Source of the DNA: Pectobacterium brasiliense
Lineage (GTDB): Bacteria > Pseudomonadota > Gammaproteobacteria > Enterobacterales > Enterobacteriaceae
Assembly: GCF_016950255.1 (NCBI RefSeq)
Contig: NZ_JACGFN010000001.1
Span: forward strand, 558,001-622,000
Direction: 5' to 3'
Length of the DNA: 64,000 bases
Shown: in pieces, positions 43,090-51,614 of the stretch
Layout: every line of letters starts with the position of its first letter
Position numbering within the stretch: position 1 is the first letter of the stretch
Program-made: the position numbers and the translations under genes
The notes under the pieces: generated by a model
The model's input: the letters and a program-made list of their open reading frames with translations, nothing else
What the model was told of the DNA's origin: nothing
Database searches by the model: none

Positions 43090-44577
43090 ATGAAAACAGA
43101 GAATAACCAGCAGCAAACACCTGTCCCACATCGCCATTGGATTTTAATTGCCTGCATGTTGGCGATGTTCACGGCCGCGATTGAAGTGACGATTGTCGCC
43201 ACCGCGCTGCCCACCATCATCGCGGATTTAGGCGGATTTTCCCTATTAGGCTGGGTCTTTGCGGGTTATTTGCTGACGCAGTCGATCAGTATTCCAATTT
43301 ATGGCCGATTAGCCGATCTGTATGGCCGCAAAAGGATATTCTTCTTCGGTATGATCGTGTTCCTGTTAGGGTCGATTTTGTGCGGATTCTCGACGCAGAT
43401 GGGCTGGTTGATCGTCTTCCGCACCTTGCAAGGGCTGGGTGCGGGCGCGATTACGCCGATTGCCTTCACCATTGTTGCTGATGTGTATAGCTCGACCGAG
43501 CGCCCGAAAATACAGGGTTATTTGTCCAGCGTGTGGGGCTTTTCCGCGATTATCGGCCCGCTACTGGGGGCGTTTATCGTGCAACACTTCAACTGGGCGC
43601 TGGTTTTCTGGGTCAACGTGCCGATTGGGCTGTTCTCCATCTTCCTGCTGGCGCGTTATCTGCCGACGGTGAATGCCGTGCGCCAGCATCAGTTGGACTG
43701 GATGGGGGCGTTCTATCTGATTATATCCGTCGCCAGTTTGCTGATGGCGCTGCTACAGGCTGAGGTGTTTGGCTACTGGGTGATCCCATTGCTTGCGATC
43801 TCTGCTGTGGGCGGCATTCTGTTAGTTCGACAGGAAAAGCGCACGCCGGAGCCGCTATTTCCGCTGGCACTGTGGCGCAATCGGGTCATTATTGCCGGTA
43901 ACCTCGGTGGATTGGTCGTCGGGGCCGCCATGATGGGGGTGAGCGCTTTTTTGCCAACGTTTATCCAGGGCGTTATGGGGAAAACGCCGCTGGAAGCTGG
44001 CAGTATACTGGCGATGATGTCGATTGGCTGGCCGCTGGCCAGCACGCTGAGCGGGCGCTTAATGCTGTGGACCTCTTACCGATTTACGGCAATGCTCGGT
44101 GGTATTGTGCTGATTATCGGCAGTCTGACGCTGCTAACCGTTCAACCGGACAGCAACCTGATGTGGGCGCGGCTCGCGGCATTTTTGATCGGTTCAGGAA
44201 TGGGGCTAAGTAGCACAACGTTTCTGGTATCGATACAAAACTCGGTGGACTACTCCATCCGCGGCATTGCAACGGCCTCTGCCATGTTTACCCGCATGCT
44301 GGGTTCCGCACTGGGAACGGCAATTCTTGGCGCGACGCTGAACATCGGTCTGCATTGGCGATTGCCGGAAGTGAGCGATCCACTCCAGACGTTGATGGAT
44401 CCCGCCAAGCGTATCCTGCTGAGCGTAAACCAGCTCGATATGCTGGCATCGCAAGTCGCCTCGTCTATCCACGGCGTATTTATCGTTTCTGCGCTGATCG
44501 CGGCTATCACGCTGCTTTCCGCCAGAATGATCCCGGCAAGCCAGCGGCCGGGACAGGCTGAAACCAGACAAAAATAA
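43090..44577 (+). CDS. DHA2-type (14-TM) multidrug MFS transporter
   Basis: A 495-aa drug:H+ antiporter of the EmrB/QacA (DHA2) branch. Motif A is GRLADLYGRKRIFF, the helix 1 signature is VTIVATALPTIIADLGG, and motif C-like GPLLGAFIVQHFNWALVFWVNVPIG is present. The hydrophobic periodicity fits 14 helices. No adjacent membrane-fusion protein or regulator was found. The drug spectrum cannot be predicted. Confidence 0.88.
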   Translation: MKTENNQQQTPVPHRHWILIACMLAMFTAAIEVTIVATALPTIIADLGGFSLLGWVFAGYLLTQSISIPIYGRLADLYGRKRIFFFGMIVFLLGSILCGFSTQMGWLIVFRTLQGLGAGAITPIAFTIVADVYSSTERPKIQGYLSSVWGFSAIIGPLLGAFIVQHFNWALVFWVNVPIGLFSIFLLARYLPTVNAVRQHQLDWMGAFYLIISVASLLMALLQAEVFGYWVIPLLAISAVGGILLVRQEKRTPEPLFPLALWRNRVIIAGNLGGLVVGAAMMGVSAFLPTFIQGVMGKTPLEAGSILAMMSIGWPLASTLSGRLMLWTSYRFTAMLGGIVLIIGSLTLLTVQPDSNLMWARLAAFLIGSGMGLSSTTFLVSIQNSVDYSIRGIATASAMFTRMLGSALGTAILGATLNIGLHWRLPEVSDPLQTLMDPAKRILLSVNQLDMLASQVASSIHGVFIVSALIAAITLLSARMIPASQRPGQAETRQK

Positions 44578-44585
44578 GGCAAAAG

Positions 44586-44607
44586 AAAAGGCGCGAAAGC
44601 GCCTTTT
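44586..44607. terminator. Terminator between MFS gene and DUF1161 gene
   Basis: 9-bp stem AAAAGGCGC / GCGCCTTTT with a GAAA tetraloop between convergent genes, symmetrical enough to act on both. Confidence 0.88.
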
Positions 44608-44625
44608 GAACATCCATAGGAAGCG

Positions 44626-44925
44626 TTACGGTGTGGTCGTCGGTTGACCTTCTGCTGGCGCTGGCGCACTTTCCGTATTGGCGTCGCCCTCAGCATGGCG
44701 GGTGTAAACAATCTTGTGAGTATCACTCTCGCAGTGACCAACCACCTGACCACCGGCCTGATTCACCTGATCGTTAGGAACAACATCCAGCGTAAAACCG
44801 GACTCTGGTACACCATTGGCGATGATTTTCTGGGCAATATCTGCTTTCACGCTCTCGCAAGATGCCTGTGCAGCCAACGGAGCAATCAGGAATAATGCGG
44901 CACCAAAAATGACGGTTTTTTTCAT
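44626..44925 (-). CDS. Periplasmic DUF1161 protein (YnfD-like)
   Basis: A 99-aa protein with a signal peptide (MKKTVIFGAALFLIAPLAAQA) followed by CESVKADIAQKIIANGV and the conserved GQVVGHCESDTHKIVYTR. The two Cys probably form a disulfide in the periplasm. This is the DUF1161 family of E. coli YnfD. An Ala/Pro/Thr-rich tail ends the protein. The function is unknown. Confidence 0.85.
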   Translation of the reverse strand: MKKTVIFGAALFLIAPLAAQASCESVKADIAQKIIANGVPESGFTLDVVPNDQVNQAGGQVVGHCESDTHKIVYTRHAEGDANTESAPAPAEGQPTTTP

Positions 44926-45003
44926 CTTTTGATCCTTTTCTCTGAAAAAAGTCTCTTTGAGTATATCAAACGATGACGATAACGCGAAAAAGCCGCGAAA
45001 TCA

Positions 45004-45020
45004 GGCCATCAACGATGGCC
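45004..45020 (-). terminator. Short hairpin after the lipoprotein gene
   Basis: 7-bp stem GGCCATC / GATGGCC with an AAC loop, 10 bp beyond the minus-strand lipoprotein stop. There is no immediate T-run. Confidence 0.45.
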
Positions 45021-45029
45021 CGGAGAAGG

Positions 45030-45647
45030 TTAAACGCAGGGCCCGGTAGCGCAGCCATACATCATAAATAGTGGGAAAAGGACAACGGCTGGAATCATGA
45101 GGGGAGCAAGCAGCACCTCTTTGCCGGAATTATCACTGCTGTTGATCACCACCGGAATGGGCTGCGGCAGGCGTCCCTGTGTTGTCGGGCTGACCAATGA
45201 GCCTTCTTTCTTGCTAAATGTGCCGTTCGCGCTAAATGTGACTTCACCTTTCCCATTTGTCGTGGGAATGTTCGCCGCGTAGAGCTCACGTAAGTCGACT
45301 TCCTGCGCATTGGTCAATCGGCGAGTATCAATCACGTTTTTATACCTCGCATAAACCAGGCCATTACGGAGAGAGAAATCGACCCTCACGCCAGTGATGA
45401 TGTCTTTATAATCACGAAAAAATGCGTAATAGTCCTGATACTCTTTTTGAGCGCGGGCGTCGGAGAATTTATAAACGTAAGTATCGGACTCAGCGATAAG
45501 CGTCCCATTGTCATTGGTGATAGCCGTGATGTTATCCGTCTTCGGATAGGTGCTTGCACACGAACTGACCAAGAGGCACATGATAAACACGCCCCACAGT
45601 TTGATGTGAAAAGGGCGTGAAAGTAACGGCACGAGATCCATATTCAT
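45030..45647 (-). CDS. Predicted lipoprotein of unknown function
   Basis: A protein of about 205 aa with an N-terminal hydrophobic stretch ending in a lipobox (LLVSSCAS), so probably acylated and outer- or inner-membrane anchored. The middle is polar (YVYKFSDARAQKEYQDYYAFF), and a second hydrophobic segment near the C-terminus (LLAPLMIPAVVLFPLFMMYG) is followed by two Cys. I do not recognise the family. Start choice is uncertain: ATGs at 45647 and 45641 both have AGG-type ribosome sites. Confidence 0.72.
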   Translation of the reverse strand: MNMDLVPLLSRPFHIKLWGVFIMCLLVSSCASTYPKTDNITAITNDNGTLIAESDTYVYKFSDARAQKEYQDYYAFFRDYKDIITGVRVDFSLRNGLVYARYKNVIDTRRLTNAQEVDLRELYAANIPTTNGKGEVTFSANGTFSKKEGSLVSPTTQGRLPQPIPVVINSSDNSGKEVLLAPLMIPAVVLFPLFMMYGCATGPCV

Positions 45648-45798
45648 CCTGATGCACTCCATTTGGATAAAAATGCGTGTTGGTTCGATATAGCGATAAT
45701 CGTTGAGTTTAACGGTGATGTCAGCCTAGGGTGCAGGCAAATGTGCTGTACTATTTTTTGCTGCACCATTTTTCTGCACTACAAAGAGAAAAGGGGAA

Positions 45799-45820
45799 AC
45801 CCACGCCAGAAGGCGTGGGT
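45799..45820 (-). terminator. Terminator after ynfB
   Basis: 9-bp stem ACCCACGCC / GGCGTGGGT with a 4-nt loop, directly past the ynfB stop on the minus strand, followed there by TTTCCCCTTTT. Confidence 0.8.
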
Positions 45821-45826
45821 GAAAAA

Positions 45827-46177
45827 TCAGGGGGTAACGGGGCGGCCACTGCGGCGGTCGAGGCAGCGTTCTGTCGTGTTTTCCCAGTAAGCATTGACGT
45901 TATAGCTGGCGTTGCATTTTTCACGCCCATCAATCGCTTTTTCCGTTTTATCGAATTCTTTCTCAACGCGGTTGTTCACTTTATTACGCAGTGAGCGGGT
46001 TGAGTCCCATTGCTCTTTGCTTTGACGCGCGGCTTCTTTCGATAACGCGCTGTCGCCGGAATCAACAATGATGTGGCGCGTATCTGCCAGTGCAGCAGGC
46101 TGCCATGCAGCGGAAACGATAACCAAAGAAAGCGGGATGAAGGCCCGAATCAAAGAAGAAAAAGAGTAGTGGTTCAT
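45827..46177 (-). CDS. ynfB: UPF0482 protein YnfB
   Basis: A 116-aa secreted protein (E. coli YnfB 113 aa) with a signal peptide to about residue 31 (AALA-DTRHII). It has the family core DSGDSALSKEAARQSKEQWDSTR and the C-terminal NAYWENTTERCLDRRSGRPVTP, with two conserved Cys. The function is unknown. Confidence 0.92.
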   Translation of the reverse strand: MNHYSFSSLIRAFIPLSLVIVSAAWQPAALADTRHIIVDSGDSALSKEAARQSKEQWDSTRSLRNKVNNRVEKEFDKTEKAIDGREKCNASYNVNAYWENTTERCLDRRSGRPVTP

Positions 46178-46412
46178 GTTTCACCTTGACAGAACGAATG
46201 ATAAAAACAAACGCCGGTGCCGCAGAACGATAAAGCGCACGGCAAGCGATAGACAACAAAAGATGACCGCCGTTCCCTGTAACCTCCGCGCGTTGTGCAA
46301 AAAGGAAGGTTACCTATAACAAGAAGTATACATCCTTCGCTTCAACGGCACTATAACCACTCAGTATCTGGAAACACGCAGTATCTGGCAAACTCCGGTG
46401 TGTGACGCTATA

Positions 46413-46440
46413 GAAAAAGGCATGAAACAGCGTTCATGCC
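46413..46440 (-). terminator. Terminator after ydfG
   Basis: 8-bp stem GGCATGAA / TTCATGCC; on the minus strand the stem is followed by TTTTTCT, 25 bp past the ydfG stop. Confidence 0.85.
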
Positions 46441-46465
46441 CTTAATTCTGGTGTTTCAGTAATAA

Positions 46466-47215
46466 TTAGCCTTCGCGGTGTACGCTTAACCCAGCAAAAG
46501 ACTGGCTGACCGGCATCATTTCCAGCGTATTGATATTGACGTGTGCTGGCAGGGTGGCTACCCAGAAAACGGCTTCAGACACATCTTCAGCCGTCAGCGG
46601 CGTCGTGTTGTCATAGGTTTTACTGACTTTGTCGTCGTTACCTTTGAAGCGCACGGTCGAGAACTCCGTTCCACCGACCAAGCCCGGTTCGATATTCGTT
46701 ACGCGGATTCGGGTACCAGACAGATCGGCACGTAATCCCAGGCTAAACTGCTGCACGAACGCTTTGCTGGCACCGTACACGTTACCGCCTGCATATGGCC
46801 AGTTTCCTGCGGTAGAACCGATATTGATGACGTGACCGATATTACGTTCCACCATGGCGGGCAGCAGCGCGCGCGTCATGAACACCAGCCCTTTGTTGTT
46901 GGTATCGATCATGTTTTCCCAATCGTCTACCGAGGCTTTATGCGCAGGCTCCAGACCCAGCGCCAGTCCGGCGTTGTTCACCAGCACATCAATTGTCCGC
47001 CATTCGGCTGGCAGGGCAGCAACAGCTTGTTCAATCGCCTGACGGTCACGCACATCCAGTTTTAACGGATACAGCGCATCGCCCAGTTCGGCCTTTAGCG
47101 CATCCAGACGTTCCTGACGGCGGCCGGTCGCGATCACTTTATGGCCTGCACTAATGAATTTACGCGTAATTGACTCACCAAACCCAGCCGTTGCACCGGT
47201 AACAAAAATAATCAT
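46466..47215 (-). CDS. ydfG: NADP-dependent 3-hydroxy acid dehydrogenase YdfG
   Basis: A 249-aa SDR (E. coli 248) acting on L-allo-threonine, serine and 3-hydroxypropionate/malonic semialdehyde. The cofactor motif TGATAGFGE is near the N-terminus, followed by RRQERLDALK (NADP-selecting), NNAG, the serine in GSTAGNWPYAGG, and the YGASK catalytic pair. It is a stand-alone gene with its own terminator. Confidence 0.95.
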   Translation of the reverse strand: MIIFVTGATAGFGESITRKFISAGHKVIATGRRQERLDALKAELGDALYPLKLDVRDRQAIEQAVAALPAEWRTIDVLVNNAGLALGLEPAHKASVDDWENMIDTNNKGLVFMTRALLPAMVERNIGHVINIGSTAGNWPYAGGNVYGASKAFVQQFSLGLRADLSGTRIRVTNIEPGLVGGTEFSTVRFKGNDDKVSKTYDNTTPLTAEDVSEAVFWVATLPAHVNINTLEMMPVSQSFAGLSVHREG

Positions 47216-47422
47216 GCTCTTATTTCTCCCTGACCGTTTTCATATTTTGCTTGTGCCTGATATCAATATAAATAATGAAAGGCATGCGATCATTTAGCCG
47301 CGCAATTCCCCGTGGGTCAAGCGTTACTCCGGTTTCAACGATACGGTTCAAACATCATCGCCCCTCAGAACGAGAGGCGAATGTCGGCCACAGCGGTGCG
47401 GTAAGGTGGATATGACGAAGGA

Positions 47423-48610
47423 TTAAATCCAGTACTTGTTACGGAATTCGCGCATGGTATCCGCGACCCACTGCATTTCCTGCGGTGTTCCTAACGAGAT
47501 ACGACACCAGTTATCCGCCGGAGGAAACGCGCGGCCAATCAGTACGCCCGCATCTGCCATATGCTTTTGGTAATCCTTCAGCGGCACGACCAACTGGTGG
47601 AAAACAAAATTTCCCTCTGACGGTAAGTAAGGCAGTTTCAGGTCATCCAGCGCTTTCAGCAGGATTTGACGTGACACATCATTACTCTTTTTGCTGTAGG
47701 TAATGAATGCCGCATCGTCCATGGAGGCCAATGCGGCATCTACGCCGCTAAAGTTGATTTTTTCGCCCGCAACATACCGTCCCATCAGTGCAATAACTTT
47801 GGGATGGGCGACGGCATACCCAACGCGCATACCGGCCATAGCATGTATTTTGGAGAACGTTTTGAGCAAAATAATGTTCTCTGCACCCTGCGTGATCATC
47901 GGTGAAATTGAGCGAAAGCGCGGGTCATTGACGAACTCGGCATAAGCCTCATCGACGATAAACATCGTATTGGCTGGCTTGCTGGCAATCCACGGTTCGA
48001 TGAAATCCGCCGGCGTGATTGTTCCCGTTGGGTTATTCGGATTGACCAGATAAACGATGGAAGGACCGCTGTAACCTGCCACGGCGGCTTTTAGTCCTTC
48101 AATATCGAAGGCCCAGCCATCGAGCATCTTGACTTTCGTCACCTTGATTCTGGCAATTTTGGCGAAGTGCTCGCCGTCACCGTAGGTTAATTCAGGAATC
48201 ACCAACTGTGCATCCAGCGATGCGTAGGCTTCGATTGCTGCTCGAATACCTTCGGACGATCCGGCCGTCAACAAGATGGAAGGGGACTCGACCTGATGAT
48301 GCGCCGCCAGCTTATTGCCAAGCAGTAAAATTTCATTCTTTGCATAGCGGTTGGCTTTCACAACAGCTTCGCGCGCGGCGGCTTGTGCTTTGGGCGACAT
48401 ACCGAGAGGATTTTCATTGAAGTTAATACGGATTGGGTTAGTGGCCGACGGTGCGGTAAATGCAGCGTTCTCCGGTTGAGTCTCGGCAAAAACCCGCGAA
48501 CTTAACCCTGTTGCTACCGCCGCCGTTCCCAGCAGGGCGCCAGAAAGTTTTAATAATGCTCTGCGTTTTGGGTTTAACACGTCGCTTTCATTGATTAAAA
48601 AATTCATCAA
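47423..48610 (-). CDS. Tat-exported PLP aminotransferase, HisC-like
   Basis: A 395-aa fold-type I aminotransferase of the histidinol-phosphate aminotransferase group: FNENPLGMSPKA, VNPNNPTGTITP, VDEAYAEF and the Schiff-base lysine in TFSKIHAMAGMRVGY. Unusually it begins with a twin-arginine-type leader: NPKRRALLKLSG (Arg16-Arg17), a hydrophobic stretch and a cleavage-like VFAET at about 40-44. That predicts a folded, cofactor-loaded periplasmic enzyme. It is not near his genes. The substrate is unknown. It starts after AAGGAG. Confidence 0.85.
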   Translation of the reverse strand: MMNFLINESDVLNPKRRALLKLSGALLGTAAVATGLSSRVFAETQPENAAFTAPSATNPIRINFNENPLGMSPKAQAAAREAVVKANRYAKNEILLLGNKLAAHHQVESPSILLTAGSSEGIRAAIEAYASLDAQLVIPELTYGDGEHFAKIARIKVTKVKMLDGWAFDIEGLKAAVAGYSGPSIVYLVNPNNPTGTITPADFIEPWIASKPANTMFIVDEAYAEFVNDPRFRSISPMITQGAENIILLKTFSKIHAMAGMRVGYAVAHPKVIALMGRYVAGEKINFSGVDAALASMDDAAFITYSKKSNDVSRQILLKALDDLKLPYLPSEGNFVFHQLVVPLKDYQKHMADAGVLIGRAFPPADNWCRISLGTPQEMQWVADTMREFRNKYWI

Positions 48611-48916
48611 AACACTCTCCTTAGTTACATAATGACAGGAGAGCTAAAGCACAAAACGCGCCAACTTCATTAATCGATTGAACGCTAATACCTTGTCAAA
48701 TAGGTGAAATAATATTTTCTTACGACAGACATGCCCGCCAGGCGGGAAATTCTGCACTTTCTGACGTGCCGATTAAAGGTAAGAAAAATTGGTTGATTTA
48801 TTGAGTGATTAAATCGAATGATATGAATTACTTATGCAAGCGATCCATCATGACGCAAGTAATGATGCATCATGATGCGTTTGCCCTATGAGATAGCGAG
48901 TACACAGCGGAAGGCA
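48611..48916. other. Intergenic region upstream of the Tat aminotransferase
   Basis: 306 bp without a gene. It holds a CCCGCCAGGCGGG palindrome at 48733-48746, a TGATGCATCA palindrome near 48862, and AT-rich sequence likely to include the aminotransferase promoter. A partial Ter resemblance at 48621-48636 was rejected. Confidence 0.5.
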
Positions 48917-50134
48917 TCACGTTTCCTGATTGTCGGCTTCTACCGCCGCATACAACCGCTCAAGGATATCGGGAAACGCAGACTGCACGCGGTTCCAGCT
49001 CGGCACAAACGGTTTATCACCCAGGACATCGCTATAGGCATGACCAGCAAAAGTGATGACATCAGAAAATAACTCCACCGCCGACTCCTCTTTATGACGG
49101 TCGAAAGTCAGGCCGTTCATACGTGCGTCATGCTCGAAAGCATCGATCATATCAAGCGCGGTACGATAGTAGGTCGCCCGCAGGACGCGAAAAGAGTCCG
49201 TGGTGATATTCACGCCGAGAATAGCCAGTTTGCGATACAGCGCTTTTGTAATGTCAGCTGCCATACGCTGCAATCCCGCGTTAGGATCGTCTTCAGACAT
49301 CGGCTGATGTTTATGGTCGTAGCGATCGGCGATATCAACCTGACAAATGCGGCGAGTGGCGGTTCCGCGATAAATTTCTGACAGCACGCCAATTTCCAGT
49401 CCCCAATCGCCAGGAATACGCAGGTTGTTCAGAATGGTGGTGCGCATCGCAAACTCGCCGGAAAGCGGATAGCGGTAACTGCGCATGTAATCCAGATAGT
49501 CAGAATTGCCGTAGACCTTTTGCAGCGATTTCAGTAACGGATAGACCAGCAGACGCCCCACGCGGCCATTCAGTTTTCCCTCTGCAACACGGGCGTAATA
49601 ACCTTTGCAGAAGTCGTAATTGAAGTGCGGATTCGCCACGGGATAGAGTAGGCGAGCCAGCATCGCACGGTCATAGGTGACAATGTCACAATCGTGTAGC
49701 GCGACACAATCAGAACGACGCGATGCCAGCGTGTAACCGACACAAAACCAGACATTCCGCCCCTTGCCGGGTTCCTCCGGTGCCAGTGACTTTTCTGCCA
49801 GCTCGTCGCTGAGCGCTTTCAGGCGCGGGCCATCGTTCCACAAAATGCGATGTCGGTGCGGCAGGCGAGAAAAGAATTTCCGGGCGTAAAGAAACTGCTC
49901 CCGATCGGCGCGATCCAACCCAATCACAATTTCGCCAAGGTAAGACACCTGAGACAGCTGATCGACAATGTGGCTCAGCGCGGGGCCTTCCAGCTCAGAG
50001 TACAGCGATGGCAGAATCAGCCCTATACTGTTTTGCTCGGAAAATACCTGGAGTTCAGACTCCAACTCTTCCGTGCTTCTCTGAGTGAGATTGTGAAAAT
50101 TGGTAATGATGCCATCTTGATAAAATTCGCTCAT
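48917..50134 (-). CDS. gpgS: Glucosyl-3-phosphoglycerate synthase-like glycosyltransferase
   Basis: A 405-aa GT-A glycosyltransferase of the GpgS (GT81-like) type, which transfers a sugar from a nucleotide sugar to 3-phosphoglycerate. The metal-binding DCD is at 148-150 (ALHDCDIVTYDR), with IVIGLDRAD, SGEFAMR and DWGLEIGVLSEIYR as family features. The ATG at 50134 lies 1 bp after the phosphatase stop and its Shine-Dalgarno is inside that gene, so translation is coupled. Together the pair would make glucosylglycerate, an osmolyte known from the related Dickeya. Confidence 0.82.
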   Translation of the reverse strand: MSEFYQDGIITNFHNLTQRSTEELESELQVFSEQNSIGLILPSLYSELEGPALSHIVDQLSQVSYLGEIVIGLDRADREQFLYARKFFSRLPHRHRILWNDGPRLKALSDELAEKSLAPEEPGKGRNVWFCVGYTLASRRSDCVALHDCDIVTYDRAMLARLLYPVANPHFNYDFCKGYYARVAEGKLNGRVGRLLVYPLLKSLQKVYGNSDYLDYMRSYRYPLSGEFAMRTTILNNLRIPGDWGLEIGVLSEIYRGTATRRICQVDIADRYDHKHQPMSEDDPNAGLQRMAADITKALYRKLAILGVNITTDSFRVLRATYYRTALDMIDAFEHDARMNGLTFDRHKEESAVELFSDVITFAGHAYSDVLGDKPFVPSWNRVQSAFPDILERLYAAVEADNQET

Positions 50135-50135
50135 C

Positions 50136-50990
50136 CTATGCTCCCCATACTCTCTTGTGGCTATGTCGTGCCGAGAAATACTCGTTGCCAATAAAATGAT
50201 CCAGTCCTTCACTCCAGCCTTGAGGCCCTGACTTCTGCGTGCAATATTGCTCGCCGCTGTACGACTCAGGCAGGTTAACCATTTGATTTCCCTTTCCTTT
50301 AATTAATACGGCATAGTCTACTGCGCATAACAGAGATATATCGTTCGGACCGTCGCCCAGCCCAAGCGTTTTGACGTCAGTACCGTATTTCTCGATGTAC
50401 TGTGTTTTTATCCAGTTAAGCATAAATCCCTTACTCGTTTGGGCACTCATGGCGTGATAAAAGCGACCACCTTGGGTCAGAGCCAGACCCGCCTCTGCCA
50501 ATAACTGGCAAAAACGCGGTAGGGCATTTTGCTCATCCAACCACAGCAGCGGTTCAGTGGCTTCTCGCTGCTGCGCCCGCTGGGCGTCTTGCGCGTCTAA
50601 TCCCGTCATCTCTGCTATTTCCGTACTGCTCATATCGCCAAAGCCTTTGAAGCGGAAACCGGATGCGCGCAGCGATTCCAGCTGAGTGCGGATAACGGAA
50701 TACCCTGCACCAATTCTCTTCCTTGGATAATCAGGATGTGATTGCCATGTTGGCGGCAGCACGGCAATGGCACCGTTTTCCGCAATATAGGGGTACGGTT
50801 CCAGCCCGAGCGCACGCCGTAAGGGCTCAACTTCAGCCGCCGTTTTACTGGTGGTGATAATCAACGGAATTGCTTCGTTCGCTAGCAGCGTCAGCCACGG
50901 TTGCGCGGCATCCCACCGATAAGTCTCATGATCGAGCAACGATCCATCGAGATCGCTGAAAATAATCAGTTTCGTATTACGCGTTTGCAT
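50136..50990 (-). CDS. Mannosyl/glucosyl-3-phosphoglycerate phosphatase (HAD-IIB)
   Basis: A 284-aa HAD-superfamily phosphatase of the MPGP/YedP type: motif I FSDLDGSLLDHETY, motif II TTSKTAAEV, motif III/IV GLGDGPNDISLLCAVD. It would dephosphorylate the product of the downstream synthase. The frame runs to 51017, but the ATG at 50990 follows GGAG at 5 bp. First gene of the two-gene operon. The phosphatase is annotated as mannosyl-type in relatives, the synthase as glucosyl-type, so the true sugar is unresolved. Confidence 0.85.
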   Translation of the reverse strand: MQTRNTKLIIFSDLDGSLLDHETYRWDAAQPWLTLLANEAIPLIITTSKTAAEVEPLRRALGLEPYPYIAENGAIAVLPPTWQSHPDYPRKRIGAGYSVIRTQLESLRASGFRFKGFGDMSSTEIAEMTGLDAQDAQRAQQREATEPLLWLDEQNALPRFCQLLAEAGLALTQGGRFYHAMSAQTSKGFMLNWIKTQYIEKYGTDVKTLGLGDGPNDISLLCAVDYAVLIKGKGNQMVNLPESYSGEQYCTQKSGPQGWSEGLDHFIGNEYFSARHSHKRVWGA

Positions 50991-51225
50991 GGGTTCTCCA
51001 TGTTCGTGGATAAACATAAACAGAGTGTCACGATGGCGATTAACGTTAGTCAGAAAGGGCGTGTATTTGTCAGTGAGGCGTTGTGTTCGTGGTATTGATG
51101 ACTGTGACCATAATCACACTTTAAGGATAGGAAGCAATTTGTATCTTCACCAATAATATAATGATCTGGCTATTTTTCGGCAGGCTGATGAACATCAGCG
51201 GACGCTGTTTGAACTGCTAACTGAA

Positions 51226-51252
51226 ATACCTGCCTCAGGATGAGGCAGGTAT
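51226..51252 (-). terminator. Terminator of the toxin-like operon
   Basis: Perfect 12-bp inverted repeat ATACCTGCCTCA / TGAGGCAGGTAT with a GGA loop, 36 bp past the stop of the 86-aa gene on the minus strand. The U-run is short. The remainder of 50991-51287 presumably contains the promoter of the phosphatase-synthase operon; no gene was seen. Confidence 0.75.
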
Positions 51253-51287
51253 AAGGGCAATGGTTTTGCATCTTCACATTCGCCTAA

Positions 51288-51548
51288 CTACCAATTCGGA
51301 ATACCCATTTGTTGGGCGGCAGCATGAATCGCATTGTAATGAACCTGCGTCATTTCCGACTGAAGATTAGGTTTGCCTCTGTCTGCAGTACGAAATTCAT
51401 CTCGTGAGCCTCTCAACAGACTCTGCCCATGGCCATCGGGAGAGCCTGTACCTTGCGTGTGTTTTTCGTGTGAAGCTCGCGCCGAATTACTTCCCGCAGC
51501 GATGAGGATCGCGCGAGCCCGGTTATAGTCATTATCGCTAATTGCCAT
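51288..51548 (-). CDS. 86-aa orphan protein in the toxin-like operon
   Basis: An 86-aa hydrophilic protein with an N-terminal predicted helix (DNDYNRARAILIAAGS), a glycine/serine/histidine-rich middle and a C-terminal helix ending QQMGIPNW. It has no signal peptide, no membrane segment and no family I recognise. It is well supported as a gene: AAGGAG 7 bp before the ATG, 66 bp after the 612-aa gene, followed by a terminator. It could be an immunity, chaperone or accessory factor of the upstream coiled-coil protein; this is inference from position only. Confidence 0.75.
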   Translation of the reverse strand: MAISDNDYNRARAILIAAGSNSARASHEKHTQGTGSPDGHGQSLLRGSRDEFRTADRGKPNLQSEMTQVHYNAIHAAAQQMGIPNW

Positions 51549-51614
51549 TTATGAACTCCTTCATATTGATATAGATACCGTGTGGACGTACAGTTATCTA
51601 TCCACTCGGTTGAT

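Noticed and set aside
48621..48636. TTAGTTACA resembling an inverted Ter upstream of the Tat aminotransferase
   Set aside because: Half-match only (about 11 of 16); the CATNCT end is missing.
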